A stretch of 53,015 bases of DNA from Bryobacterales bacterium (GCA_022826925.1 JAJDTX010000068.1:1-53015); one strand, 5' to 3'. Counted from the stretch's first letter, positions 42,347-51,480 are shown. Translations and numbers: made by a program. Notes: generated by a model from the letters alone, not told the origin.

Positions 42347-43465
42347 TCAAGCCACGCGGAACCGTTCGACGGCCTCCTCGTCGAGTTCTACGCCGAGACC
42401 CGGCTCTTGGGGTATGTCGAGCATGCCATCCCGCGCAACGATGCGCTGCTTGGTCAGGTGGTCGCGCAGCGTGGTCTCTTCCTCCGCGACGTACTCGACG
42501 ATCAGCGCGTTGGGAATCGAGTTGAGGAAATGCAGCGCCGCCGCCACGTTGATATACGTCGTGAAGCCGTGATTCGCCACGCGCACGCCCCGGTCTTGGG
42601 CTAGGGTTGCGATCTTGACCGCCTCGGTGAATCCGCCCACGCGGGTCAGGTCCACCTGCACGACATCCACCTTGCCTCGATCCATCAGTTCGATGAAGGA
42701 CGCTCGGCCGCTCTCTTCCTCGCCCGCCGCGATGCGCGTGTCCACGGCCTCGCTGAGCCTGCGGTAGCCCTCGTAGTTGTCGGGCATGAGCGGCTCTTCG
42801 AGCCAGAAGATGCGGTGCTCTTCGAAAGCCCGCACGCGTTGAATCGCCGTCTTGGCATCCCAGACCAGGCCGGCATCGATCAGAAGGTCCGGCCCCTCCC
42901 CCAGACCGGCCCGCGCCTCCCGCACGAGCGCGATGTCGGTAGCCTCGTCCTGTCCCATCGGCTCCCAGCCGAACTTGACGGCGCTGAAGCCGCGGTCCGC
43001 GTAGCGCCGCGCAAGGTCCTTGGTCTCGGCCGGTGTCGGGCCCCACAAAGAGCTGGCGTAACAGCGCAGGCGCTCATGGAAGCCGCCGCCTAGCAGTTTC
43101 CAGACCGGCATTCCGAGCGCCTTGCCCTTGATGTCCCACAAGGCCAGGTCGATGCCGCTCATGGCGTGGAAGCCCGCTCCGCGCCTACCGCCGTAGAGGT
43201 TGCCTTGGTACATCTTGTGCCAGATCTTCTCGGTCTCGAATGGATCCTCGCCAAGGACAAGTTCCCGCAAGCCGCTGGTCACTGTATGCGAATATGGGCC
43301 TTCGATGGCCCCTTTGGCCGCTAAGGGATTGGAGTCCACCTCACCCAGGCCGCTGATGCCCGCGTCGGTATGTACGCGGACGATCAGGGCGTCCTGGCCC
43401 GAGTCGCACAGCTCGCGGACCTTTTCGGATCGGACGTAGATTGCTTCTACATCAGTGATTTTCAT
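42347..43465 (-). CDS. Enolase-superfamily enzyme (mandelate racemase/muconate lactonizing type)
   Basis: 372 residues. Capping domain followed by the TIM barrel with metal ligands in LLIDAGLVWD, FWLEEPLMPD and RIAAGEEESG. The C-terminal catalytic H is in VRVANHGFTTYINVAAALHFL. Only a single Lys (AVKFGWEPM) occurs where many members have KxK, so the catalytic base may be the His alone, as in some sugar-acid dehydratases. It probably dehydrates or epimerises an acid sugar. Neighbouring sulfatases and the lactonase-like enzyme suggest a glycan or uronate route. Confidence 0.88.
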   Translation of the reverse strand: MKITDVEAIYVRSEKVRELCDSGQDALIVRVHTDAGISGLGEVDSNPLAAKGAIEGPYSHTVTSGLRELVLGEDPFETEKIWHKMYQGNLYGGRRGAGFHAMSGIDLALWDIKGKALGMPVWKLLGGGFHERLRCYASSLWGPTPAETKDLARRYADRGFSAVKFGWEPMGQDEATDIALVREARAGLGEGPDLLIDAGLVWDAKTAIQRVRAFEEHRIFWLEEPLMPDNYEGYRRLSEAVDTRIAAGEEESGRASFIELMDRGKVDVVQVDLTRVGGFTEAVKIATLAQDRGVRVANHGFTTYINVAAALHFLNSIPNALIVEYVAEEETTLRDHLTKQRIVARDGMLDIPQEPGLGVELDEEAVERFRVA

Positions 43466-43586
43466 CGCATGAAAGCGCCGCGGACTTGTCCGGCTTCAGG
43501 CAGATCTAGCTGCCAACCGGACCCACGGCGTACTCTGAGCATAGCTGGAACGGGCCGCGCTGCCAGCCCCTGGCGAAACCGCGGCC

Positions 43587-44816
43587 TCAGCCCTGCCGGG
43601 CGAGTCGGAACGTGGAATAGACGTAGGGATAGTCCCGGCGGAACCAGTTTCGGAAGCTGCGGCGCGCCAGTTGCAGGGCCGTGCGCTGCGAGCCTCCCTT
43701 GAGAACGTAGTGCTCGTCGTCGAAGAAGGCTGACGAGTACGCCGGATAGAAGTCGTACTCCTCGAAGCCCGGAAACGGCCTCAGCTTGCTGCAGGTCCAC
43801 TCCCAGCCGTTGCCTAGCAACTGCGAGACGCCGAACGCGCTGTCGCCAGCAGGCGTGGCGAGGACCGAACAAGGATCCCAGCTGCGGAAGTTGAGGTTGG
43901 CGCAGCCATCCGATGTGCGGCCATCCCCCCACGGGAAGCGCCTGGAAGGATCGCCAGAGCCGTAGGCGGCGCGATCCCACTGCGCCTCGCTTGGCAGCGA
44001 GGCGCCCGCGTGTTCTGCAAACGCGGCAGCCTGTGAGTGGGTCACATAGACCGGCCAGTCCAGCGGCAGAGGCACCTCGCCGAACATCGTGCGCAGCAAC
44101 CACGAGTCCCCGGCTTTGCGCCAATAGTGGGGCTGGGGCCCGCCCTCGTCAACGAATACCACGTATTCTGCGTTGGTCACCTTGTACTTGCGGACCCAGT
44201 ATTCATCCACGTCTTCGGTGCGGGCACCGAATTCGTTGTCCCAGCCGAAGCCGCTGCCCCTGTCCCTTCCCAGCCGGGCCTCGCCGGCGGGGATGTGGAT
44301 CCATTGTTGCGGCACTTCTCCGCAGTCAGCGGCCGCGGCCGACTTGCTGGCGGCCTCGGCCAGCAAGAGTTCTGGGGCGAGGTTGTGCAGCAGATAGCAG
44401 ATCGTTTCGGCGTGCATCAACCGGTGCTCGATGCAGGTTTGCGCGACATCGTCGGGTACCTCGTCCAAGACCGAGTCCACGGTTTCCCGCACCCTCCGGC
44501 AGTAAGCCGCCGTTTCCGGCAGGCTGGGCCAATCGGCTGGCTGGTCCGAAGGCAGCGAGTCCGAGTCGGGATCGATGCCGAAGGCAAACAGCCTGTCGAA
44601 CTCCGCGTGAAACGATTCCGGGCCGAGCTCGCAAGTGGAAATCATGTTCCAGTCGAACGCTTCCACGTGGCCGATATAGAAATTGAGCCGATGCCGTTCC
44701 GGCACGGGACGCTCGAACAGGGAGTCGGGCCTGACCAATGCGAACAGCTCATCCGTGCGCAGCCTCGCATCGGCAAAGCGCTGGCGCAGGTCGTTCGTCG
44801 GTGGCATCACTCCCAT
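43587..44816 (-). CDS. egtB: EgtB-like sulfoxide synthase (ergothioneine biosynthesis)
   Basis: 409 residues. An N-terminal DinB-like domain carries the iron-binding His pattern (YIGHVEAFDWN and HRLMHAETICYLLH). A formylglycine-generating-enzyme-type domain follows (WIHIPAGEARLGRD, GWDNEF, SLPSEAQWDRAAYG, GGSQRTALQLARRSFRNWFR). It would join the sulfur donor to hercynine. The selenoneine synthase SenA is a close relative; the nearby egtD favours ergothioneine, but the selenium context keeps SenA as an alternative. ATG 44807 is another possible start. Confidence 0.8.
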   Translation of the reverse strand: MGVMPPTNDLRQRFADARLRTDELFALVRPDSLFERPVPERHRLNFYIGHVEAFDWNMISTCELGPESFHAEFDRLFAFGIDPDSDSLPSDQPADWPSLPETAAYCRRVRETVDSVLDEVPDDVAQTCIEHRLMHAETICYLLHNLAPELLLAEAASKSAAAADCGEVPQQWIHIPAGEARLGRDRGSGFGWDNEFGARTEDVDEYWVRKYKVTNAEYVVFVDEGGPQPHYWRKAGDSWLLRTMFGEVPLPLDWPVYVTHSQAAAFAEHAGASLPSEAQWDRAAYGSGDPSRRFPWGDGRTSDGCANLNFRSWDPCSVLATPAGDSAFGVSQLLGNGWEWTCSKLRPFPGFEEYDFYPAYSSAFFDDEHYVLKGGSQRTALQLARRSFRNWFRRDYPYVYSTFRLARQG

Positions 44817-44868
44817 TATCGAAACTCCCGCGCTAGGGTCCGACAGCCGCCGTGATATAACCGGCTAA

Positions 44869-45828
44869 ATGAACGGTAACGGCGCGCCCCGCGAGGAATT
44901 CGCCCGAGACGCCCGCATGGGCCTGTGCGAGGCCAAGCGTAAGTGGCTGCCGGCAAGGCACTTGTATGACGCCGTGGGCAGCGCTCTGTTCGAAGCCATC
45001 ACCTACTTGCCGGAATACGGGCTGACCCGGGCCGACCACCGGGTCTTGTGTCGCGCCGCGGGGTCGCTCCGCGGTCACATCCGCGGCCAAGCGCTGACAG
45101 TTGCCGAACTCGGCAGCGGTAGCGGCACGAAAACGCGTCTGGTGCTGGAAGCACTGGCGCCTGACTTGGTGGAATCCTACTGCCCGATCGACATCTCTTC
45201 TGAAGCGTTGGAACGCTGCCAGCAGGAACTTGGCGACCTCGTCCCGGTGCTCCCCTACCACGGCGCCTACGTCGACGGTGTGCTGTCCTTGCGCGAGTCT
45301 CGCCCGGCAGATGTCCCTCTGATGCTGTTGTTCCTGGGCAGCAGCATCGGCAATCTCGGCCCCGACGACCGCGGTGCTTTCCTAGCATCGCTGCGGTCCG
45401 CGCTGCGGCCAGGAGACTACTTCTTGATCGGCTTCGACCTCGTAAAGCCCAAGGCCGACCTGCTGCGGGCGTACGACGACCCCGCTGGCGTGACCGCCGC
45501 GTTCAATCGCAACGTCCTGGGCCGCGTCAATCGCGAACTGGGGGCCAGCTTCGACCTAGACTCATTCAGCCACCTAGTTCGCTACGACGAGCACGAGCGG
45601 CGGGTCGAGATGCATCTCCTCGCCACCCGCGACCAAAGCGTGCGGATCCCCTTGGCCGGCGCCAGCTGCGACATTCGACGTGGCGAGACGATTTGGACCG
45701 AGAGCTCCTACAAGTTTGACTGCGACGAGATCGGCGAAGTGATGCAGGGGGCTGGATTCCGGCAGCTGGCAACCTGGACCGACGAAGAGTGGCCGCTGTT
45801 GGAAGGCTTGTGGCTGGTTGACGGCTAG
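44869..45828 (+). CDS. egtD: L-histidine N(alpha)-methyltransferase (ergothioneine biosynthesis)
   Basis: 319 residues, family-typical. SAM-binding LTVAELGSGSGTKTRLVLEAL, the PIDISSEALERC helix, LLFLGSSIGNLGPDDRGAFL and FLIGFDLVKPKADLLRAYDD, then NRELGASFDLDSFSHLVRYD and a C-terminal WTDEEWPLLEGLWLVDG. It trimethylates histidine to hercynine with SAM. Divergent from the egtB-like gene, 52 bp apart, so both share the upstream region. No egtA, C or E is visible. Confidence 0.92.
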   Translation: MNGNGAPREEFARDARMGLCEAKRKWLPARHLYDAVGSALFEAITYLPEYGLTRADHRVLCRAAGSLRGHIRGQALTVAELGSGSGTKTRLVLEALAPDLVESYCPIDISSEALERCQQELGDLVPVLPYHGAYVDGVLSLRESRPADVPLMLLFLGSSIGNLGPDDRGAFLASLRSALRPGDYFLIGFDLVKPKADLLRAYDDPAGVTAAFNRNVLGRVNRELGASFDLDSFSHLVRYDEHERRVEMHLLATRDQSVRIPLAGASCDIRRGETIWTESSYKFDCDEIGEVMQGAGFRQLATWTDEEWPLLEGLWLVDG

Positions 45829-45957
45829 CCGTCCCGCCGGAAACCGCGAACGACTGGGACGCAGATGCTCATCGCCGTTGGAGATCGCCGCACAAGGCAG
45901 CAGCAGTCGCGTATCTTGGGATTGCAGCACGTATACTTGGCAACATATACTGGGAGC

Positions 45958-46179
45958 ATGGCGCAAGTCACAGTCTATCTGCCTGAGGATGTCCTCGCCG
46001 TCGCACGGAAATGCGCAAAGCACGAGCGCAGGAGCCTGTCCGCGTGGGTGAGCGCACGCATTCGTGAGTCGACCTTGACCGAGTGGCCGGAAAGCCTCGT
46101 TGACCTGCTGCGCCACGGCACCGGGGATATCGTCGAGCCCGACGACCCTCCCCCGGGGGACCTGAACCTCTTCCTGTAA
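45958..46179 (+). CDS. VapB-like antitoxin, module 5
   Basis: 73 residues from ATG 45958 (MAQVTVYLPEDVLAVARKC), RHH-type fold with KHERRSLSAWVSARIRES. Upstream lie tandem sites GTATACTTGG (45931-45940) and ATATACTGGG (45945-45954), a likely operator. The stop shares one base with the toxin ATG. Confidence 0.85.
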   Translation: MAQVTVYLPEDVLAVARKCAKHERRSLSAWVSARIRESTLTEWPESLVDLLRHGTGDIVEPDDPPPGDLNLFL

Positions 46180-46571
46180 TGTGGCTGCTCGACACCAGTG
46201 TCTGCGTGGCGCTCATCAATCGGTCCGACGAGCAAGCAGCGGCACATCTGCTCGAACACCCACGCGGCTCCGTTCGCCTTTGCAGCGTCGTCAAGGCGGA
46301 GCTGCATTTCGGGGCACAGAACTCAGCCCGGCTCTCCGAAAACCTGCAACGGGTAGAGATATTCTGCCGGGCATTCGAGTCGCTGCCGTTCGACGACGAG
46401 GCGGCGCGGCACTACGGGATCGTGAGGGCGCAGCTTCGCCGGGAGGGAAGGCCCATTGGCGGAAACGATCTCATGATCGCCGCCATCGCGATCGCCAATT
46501 CGCATGTGCTGGTGACACGCAACGTGGGCGAGTTCTCGCGAGTCGCCGGATTGGAGGTCGAACGTTGGTAG
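46179..46571 (+). CDS. PIN-domain ribonuclease toxin (VapC), module 5
   Basis: 130 residues. PIN residues: D in WLLDTSVCVALINRSDE, E in SVVKAELHFGAQ, D in IGGNDLMIAAIAIANSHVLVTRNVGEFSRV. The GGNDLMIAAIA and TRNVGEF motifs are textbook VapC. Appears intact. One-base overlap with the antitoxin. Confidence 0.93.
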   Translation: MWLLDTSVCVALINRSDEQAAAHLLEHPRGSVRLCSVVKAELHFGAQNSARLSENLQRVEIFCRAFESLPFDDEAARHYGIVRAQLRREGRPIGGNDLMIAAIAIANSHVLVTRNVGEFSRVAGLEVERW

Positions 46572-46990
46572 GTCGCATGCGGCATAGCGATCTCGCCGCG
46601 AGTCCTCGGTTTCTGTAGCTGCGTGAGGAAAGATACGCGGAAGTGGCGGGTCCGGTGCATCCCGGGGGCCCAGGTCCCGGAAGCTCGAGGAGGTGATCGA
46701 GCGAGACAAGCTCAGGCGCATGGACCCCGGGAGGCTCACCATCCCCGATGGCGTCGTGCTAGTAGAAATCATGCGTCGCAAGGCCGTTTCGCTCAATGAA
46801 CTGTTCAGCACCAGCAAATGGACCCCTCGCAAGGTCGACAAGCTTCTGTGGGCCAGCGAGCGCGATTAGAATAAGGCGAGCGCAGCCTCCACACCCCCAC
46901 CAGTCGAGCCGGAGCGGCGCGAAGTTGTAACCTATGTGTCCGGTACGTGCTGCCACCCATGTGTCCGGGCCGGACCCGCAATACAATGGA
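46572..46990. other. Gene-poor region between VapC and tRNA-Thr
   Basis: It holds a possible short remnant at 46720-46869 (see next entry). Near the tRNA two short copies of ATGTGTCCGG (46932-46941 and 46959-46968) occur, reminiscent of transposon ends but too short to assign. Confidence 0.4.
46720..46869 (+). CDS. Possible short protein or 3' gene remnant
   Basis: 49 codons, MDPGRLTIPDGVVLVEIMRR then KAVSLNELFSTSKW and a stop; the frame continues open upstream (VIERDKLRRM). It reads protein-like, but I do not recognise it and no ribosome site decides a start. It could be the tail of a lost gene. Confidence 0.25.
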   Translation: MDPGRLTIPDGVVLVEIMRRKAVSLNELFSTSKWTPRKVDKLLWASERD

Positions 46991-47062
46991 GCCACGAGTC
47001 GGACTCGAACCGACGACCTGCGGTTTACGAAACCGCTGCTCTACCAACTGAGCTATCGTGGC
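46987..47062 (-). tRNA. tRNA-Thr (anticodon CGT)
   Basis: Full cloverleaf on the minus strand: acceptor GCCACGA/TCGTGGC, D arm GCTC..GAGC, anticodon stem GCGGT/ACCGC with loop TTCGTAA (CGT), T arm GTCGG/CCGAC with TTCGAGT. Encoded CCA follows the discriminator T at 46987-46989. Decodes ACG. Position is minus strand, between VapBC module 5 and the DUF1592 gene. Confidence 0.97.
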
Positions 47063-47187
47063 TCACGCTGAGCACCGTGATGGCGCCGCCAATCCTTAAC
47101 CTAGCACAGGCCTTCGAGACGGAGATTCCGGGGGACGCAGCTGGTCGAAAGCGGCCACGTTTGGATTGAGCGAGGGGGATCCAAGGA

Positions 47188-49083
47188 TTGTTCGCGAGCC
47201 AGCCAATCCGCACCGCTGCATGGCTCGGACTGCTTGCGGCGGCTTGGTCGCCGAGCGCTCGTGCGCAGGATCCCTACGACTTCCCGGCCGCTCGCTCGTT
47301 TCTCGACGAGCACTGCCGAACTTGCCACAGCGGTGCCTCTCCGGCGGGAGGGTTCCGCACGGACTCGCTGCACGGCGTGGCGTCTTTCGCCACGAACGCC
47401 GACGCCTGGATCTCGCTCGCCGCTAGAGTGTCGAATCACGAAATGCCGCCGACGGGAGCCCCGTCGCCACCGTTGGACGACCGCACCGCCTTCGTCGCGT
47501 GGGTCGAGCGAACGTGGCGCAGCCAATCCTGCGCAGCCGAACTGCCGCCGACGCCCAGCCCCATCAGGCGGCTGAATCGCGACGAGTACAGCGCTACGGT
47601 CCGCGATCTGTTCGACATCCAGATCGACGTCAGCGAGATGTTCCCGGTTGACGGGGCTGGCGGGGAGGGCTTCGACAATGCTGCCGAGACCCTGTTTCTC
47701 TCGCCCCTGCTTGCCGAGAAGTACCTCGCCGCTGCCAAGTTCGTGCTGGACGTGGCCGCCAAGGAGTTCAAGTCCCGCACCAAGATCTTCGTGGCCCGGC
47801 CCGGCCCCGGGATGACCGAGACGAATGCCTCGAGAGAGATCCTCGCGAAGTTTCTGCCAATCGCCTTTCGCCAGCCTGTCGGCTCGGAAACCGTCGCTTC
47901 GTACGTTCGTCTGGCGCGACGGGCGCGACGGCAAGGAGCGGACTTCGAGTCGTCGATCTTTTTCGCGCTGCGCAGCGCCTTGGTCTCCCCTGCCTTCCTC
48001 TTCCACGTCAGGGCCGATGCCGCCGCCCCCGCCTCGCGACAGCATGCATTGGCTTCGCGGCTGTCCTACTTCCTCTGGGGCAGCCAGCCCGACGAACTCC
48101 TGCTTGACATAGCGGCTGCCGGGAGAATGGACGACCCGGCCGTGCTAGACCGCTTGGTGCCCCGCATGCTGCGGGACGACCGGGCTCTGGAGTTCTTCTC
48201 GCGGTTCAGCGAGCAGTGGTTGCGGATTCGGGACTTGGAAGGCAGCCACGGTCCCGATCCCGAGCTGTTCCCGGAATACGCCGCCGATGCCGAGCTGCGC
48301 GGCGACATTCTGCTGCAGCCGGTATTCTTCTTCCGCGAGGTCTTTCGCAACAATCGGTCCGTGCTGGAGTTCCTTGATTCGGACGGCACCGTGCTGACGC
48401 AGCCGCTGATCACACACTTGGGGCTGCCGCTGAAGAAGAAGGAGAATGCGAAGAATCCGAACTGGATGGAACTGCCCGAAGGCTCCAGGCGTGGGGGACT
48501 GCTGGGCATGCCGTCCATATCGGCGCTGGCATCGCACCCGCACCGCACGAGCCCGGTCCTGCGCGGTGTCTGGATACTCGACTCCATCCTCGGCACGCCG
48601 CCCCCTGCGCCCCCGCCAGACGTGCCGGAGTTAGACGAGGCGAGCGAGGGCAACCCTGTCGGTTCGATCCGCGAACGGCTGTCGGCCCACAGCAATAGCC
48701 CAAGCTGCGCGAGCTGCCACCAGCGCATTGATCCGCTTGGATTCGCTTTGGAAAACTACGACGTGCTGGGCAGATGGCGCGACCAGGATGCGGGAACTCC
48801 GGTTGACGCCACCGGCAAACTCCCCGACGGCACGCGATTGGACGGCCCGGACAGCCTGAAGGCAGCGTTGCTCGAGCGCAAACGCCTGTTCTTGAGAAAC
48901 CTGGCCAAGCGTTTGCTGGGCTATGCTCTTGGTAGGGGTTTGACCCCCTCCGATACCTGCGCCGTGGAAACTGTCGTAACCGAGGTCGAGCGCCAAGACT
49001 ACTCAGCTTGGGCGCTGCTGCGCGAGATTGTGCGCAGCGAGCCCTTCCTCTACACTGCGTTTCCAAGGCAGGGCCGGGAGTGA
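47188..49083 (+). CDS. DUF1592-type cytochrome c (planctomycete-like) protein
   Basis: 631 residues with a TTG start after an AAGGA. Signal peptide, then an N-terminal cytochrome c domain with CRTCH (43-47) and a nearby MPPTGA Met ligand. DUF1587/1595/1592-type modules follow (RRLNRDEYSATVRDLFDI, LASRLSYFLWGSQPDELLL). The C-terminal DUF1588/1585 region carries CASCHQRIDPLGFALENYD (507-511) and LAKRLLGYALGRGLTPSD. Two haem c sites are expected. It is paired with a DUF1552 protein two bases downstream, a standard pairing in Acidobacteriota and Planctomycetota whose substrate is unknown. Confidence 0.9.
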   Translation: MFASQPIRTAAWLGLLAAAWSPSARAQDPYDFPAARSFLDEHCRTCHSGASPAGGFRTDSLHGVASFATNADAWISLAARVSNHEMPPTGAPSPPLDDRTAFVAWVERTWRSQSCAAELPPTPSPIRRLNRDEYSATVRDLFDIQIDVSEMFPVDGAGGEGFDNAAETLFLSPLLAEKYLAAAKFVLDVAAKEFKSRTKIFVARPGPGMTETNASREILAKFLPIAFRQPVGSETVASYVRLARRARRQGADFESSIFFALRSALVSPAFLFHVRADAAAPASRQHALASRLSYFLWGSQPDELLLDIAAAGRMDDPAVLDRLVPRMLRDDRALEFFSRFSEQWLRIRDLEGSHGPDPELFPEYAADAELRGDILLQPVFFFREVFRNNRSVLEFLDSDGTVLTQPLITHLGLPLKKKENAKNPNWMELPEGSRRGGLLGMPSISALASHPHRTSPVLRGVWILDSILGTPPPAPPPDVPELDEASEGNPVGSIRERLSAHSNSPSCASCHQRIDPLGFALENYDVLGRWRDQDAGTPVDATGKLPDGTRLDGPDSLKAALLERKRLFLRNLAKRLLGYALGRGLTPSDTCAVETVVTEVERQDYSAWALLREIVRSEPFLYTAFPRQGRE

Positions 49084-49085
49084 CC

Positions 49086-50432
49086 ATGCCTGCCAGCCGC
49101 ACCTTGCAGATCTCGCGCCGCGCATTGCTGCGTGGCAGCGGCGTTGTGTTGGGGCTGCCGTGGCTCGAAGCCACGGCGCTCGGAAACAGGCGCACCGCCC
49201 CCCGCCCAAGCCCGGTCCGCATCGCCGCAATGTATATGCCCAACGGTGCGTATCCCGCCACTTGGACGCCTACGGCGGCAGGTCGCGAATTCGAACTGAC
49301 CCCGAGCCTGGAGCCGCTGGCCGACATCCGGCAGCAAGTCACAGTGCTGAGCAACCTGTGGAACGAACAGGCCAAGGACGGGGACGGACACTACGTCAAG
49401 GAATCCTCGATCCTGACCTGCGCCCGGATCAAGAAGACACAAGGCGCTGACTTGCGCAATGGGATTTCGTTCGATCAGATTGCGGCTAGCGCGCGCGGGC
49501 ACCTCACTCCCTTGCCCTCCCTCGAGCTCGGCGTGACGCCCGTGGCCGTCGGCAACGACGCAGTGGTCGGCTATACCCGGGTCTATGGCTCGCACATCTC
49601 GTGGTCGACGCCGACCACGCCACTTGCCCGCGAGTTGAACCCGCGGGCGGTCTACGAACGGCTGTTCCGCGCCGCACAGGGGTCCAGCGCGTCTGAAGCA
49701 GGGCTCGATTCCTTGCTGCTAGACCGCGTGTTGCAAGATGCCAAGCGGCTGCGCAAGCGATTGGGATCCTCTGACCGGGCCCGCCTGGACGAGTACCTGG
49801 CCTCCGTGCGCTCGCTTGAAGAGCGAGTGCAATGGTCGACCCGGACCGAGCGCTCAAACTGGGAGCCCTTGACGAACCTGGACCTGCGCGACGCACCGAC
49901 GGAGCGGCCGTCCAGCCACTTGGAGCACGTGCGCTTGATGCTCGACATGATCGCCGTTGCGTTCCAGTCGGACACGACCCGCGTGGCGACGTTCATGTTC
50001 GGCAACGCCGTGAGCAACATCAGCTTCCGCTTCCTCGACGGCGTCACGTCCGGCCACCATGACGTCTCGCACCACGCCAACGAAGAGCAGAAGCTGGCCG
50101 AGTACAAGATCATCAATCGCTGGCACGTCGAGCAATATGCGTACCTGCTCCGCCGACTGGCAGAGATGCCCGAGGGCGAGGGCTCGGTCTTGGACAACTC
50201 CGTGGTCGTGTTCGCATCGGCCCTGTCTGACGGCCAGAAGCACGATCCGCACAAGTTGCCCGTGCTGCTCGGCGGCAAGGGCGGGGGCCGCATCGACAGC
50301 GGCCAGCACTTGATCTACGGCGAGGACCACCCCCTCGCGAACCTCTACGTGGCGTTGCTGGACGCCTTCGGCACCCCGGCGCAGCGCTTCGCCGACAGCA
50401 CCGGACCGCTCAGCGGATTGCTGGTCTCCTGA
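49086..50432 (+). CDS. DUF1552 protein, Tat-exported
   Basis: 448 residues from ATG 49086. Tat signal LQISRRALLRGSGVVLGLPWLE, then the DUF1552 body: RIAAMYMPNGAYPATWTPT, RQQVTVLSNLWNEQAKDGDG, ELGVTP...HISWSTPTTPLARELNPRAVYERLF, and ISFRFLDGVTSGHHDVSHH. DUF1552 proteins belong to the sulfatase/alkaline-phosphatase-like fold and are found next to DUF1592 cytochromes. The function is unproven. It begins two bases after the preceding stop, so coupled translation is likely. Confidence 0.9.
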   Translation: MPASRTLQISRRALLRGSGVVLGLPWLEATALGNRRTAPRPSPVRIAAMYMPNGAYPATWTPTAAGREFELTPSLEPLADIRQQVTVLSNLWNEQAKDGDGHYVKESSILTCARIKKTQGADLRNGISFDQIAASARGHLTPLPSLELGVTPVAVGNDAVVGYTRVYGSHISWSTPTTPLARELNPRAVYERLFRAAQGSSASEAGLDSLLLDRVLQDAKRLRKRLGSSDRARLDEYLASVRSLEERVQWSTRTERSNWEPLTNLDLRDAPTERPSSHLEHVRLMLDMIAVAFQSDTTRVATFMFGNAVSNISFRFLDGVTSGHHDVSHHANEEQKLAEYKIINRWHVEQYAYLLRRLAEMPEGEGSVLDNSVVVFASALSDGQKHDPHKLPVLLGGKGGGRIDSGQHLIYGEDHPLANLYVALLDAFGTPAQRFADSTGPLSGLLVS

Positions 50433-50438
50433 AGTCCC

Positions 50439-50894
50439 ATGCGCTGGCTGGCGACCGTGGGCCTATACGCGGCGTTGGCAGCGGGCCTGACGGCCGCCGA
50501 CCTGACCGGGACTTGGATCGGCACCCTGCCCGAGCGCGGGCGGACGCCCGCCAGGGACATCGCCTTTCAGTTCGTGCAGCGAGGCACGGCGCTCAGCGGC
50601 AAGGCATATAACGATGCCGGAGCGAGCGATCCGATCATTTCCGGCACCGTTGCGGACGGCCGCGTGCAGTTTGAAGTCGAGGCTCTTCAGCAAGCCGGCA
50701 ACCAGATCAATGTCGTCCTGTACCGCTTTGACGGCGTCATGGACGGCGAGTGGATTGAACTCACGCGTGAACTGGCCGCGGCCCGCGACGCTTCCAGCGG
50801 GAATGTCATCCCTGTCCGCCGCGCTTGGGACAGCGACGAGGCAGATCGCAATCGGCGCTTCCACACGTTTCGCCTCCAAGTGCTAGTTCAATAG
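50439..50894 (+). CDS. Small exported beta-rich protein, unknown
   Basis: 151 residues with a signal peptide (MRWLATVGLYAALAAGLTAAD), then a lipocalin-like beta barrel pattern (LTGTWIGTLPERGR, GTVADGRVQFEVEALQQAG). Six bases after the DUF1552 stop, so it belongs to the same transcript. I do not recognise a named family. Confidence 0.65.
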   Translation: MRWLATVGLYAALAAGLTAADLTGTWIGTLPERGRTPARDIAFQFVQRGTALSGKAYNDAGASDPIISGTVADGRVQFEVEALQQAGNQINVVLYRFDGVMDGEWIELTRELAAARDASSGNVIPVRRAWDSDEADRNRRFHTFRLQVLVQ

Positions 50895-50995
50895 CAGCAC
50901 AAGGTAGCGTGGCCCTGCCTTGTTGGACGGTTGAGGTAGCGTGACAGGGATCTGATTGCTCGCCTGCGATGGCGTAGGCGCAGAGGCGCCGGTTC

Positions 50996-51361
50996 ATGAG
51001 CAAACATGCATATGTGAAAGCCTACCCGAAGGGGTTTCGGGACAAGCTCGTGCAGCTGATGCAAGCCGGCAATCGCAGCGCGGGGAGGTGGCCAAGGAAT
51101 TTGACATCTCGCCGGATTCAGTGCGGGCCTGGGGTGCAGCAGTCAGAGCGCGATCGGGCCAGCCGGAAGAACGGCCTGCGCAGTGCGGAGCGGGAGGAAC
51201 CGGTGCGCCTGCGGCGGGAGCGCGGCCGGCTGAAACAGGAGTGTGAGATCCTGTCGAAAGCAGCGTCCTGGTTCGCTCGGGAGACCGATGCGATCCCGTA
51301 AGGATATTCGCCTTCGTAAGGCCGTTTCAGGAGCAGTATCCAATCGTCTGCATGTGCTGTA
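50996..51361 (+). pseudogene. Remnant of an IS3-family transposase (OrfA plus start of OrfB)
   Basis: In one frame MSKHAYVKAYPKGFRDKLVQ and later KNGLRSAEREEPVRLRRERG, RLKQECEILSKAASWFARE, typical of IS3 OrfA. Between them the helix-turn-helix EVAKEFDISPDSVRAW is read in another frame, so two compensating indels displace about 50 bp. After OrfA, FAFVRPFQEQYPIVCMCC, the start of an OrfB, stops at once. The rest of the element is missing. Confidence 0.85.
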
Positions 51362-51480
51362 ATCACCGGAGATCTCGGCCAGCCGGATAGAAAAACGAAC
51401 GAACCAGTGGCTGTTGGATCGCAGAATGCGGTCCGACGGGGCCGCTGCAATGCCTTGGAGGCGGGTTCAACCGCAATGGA

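Noticed and set aside
43462..44124. Minus-strand frame overlapping egtB
   Set aside because: Out-of-frame shadow; the egtB-like frame carries the iron and FGE-type motifs.
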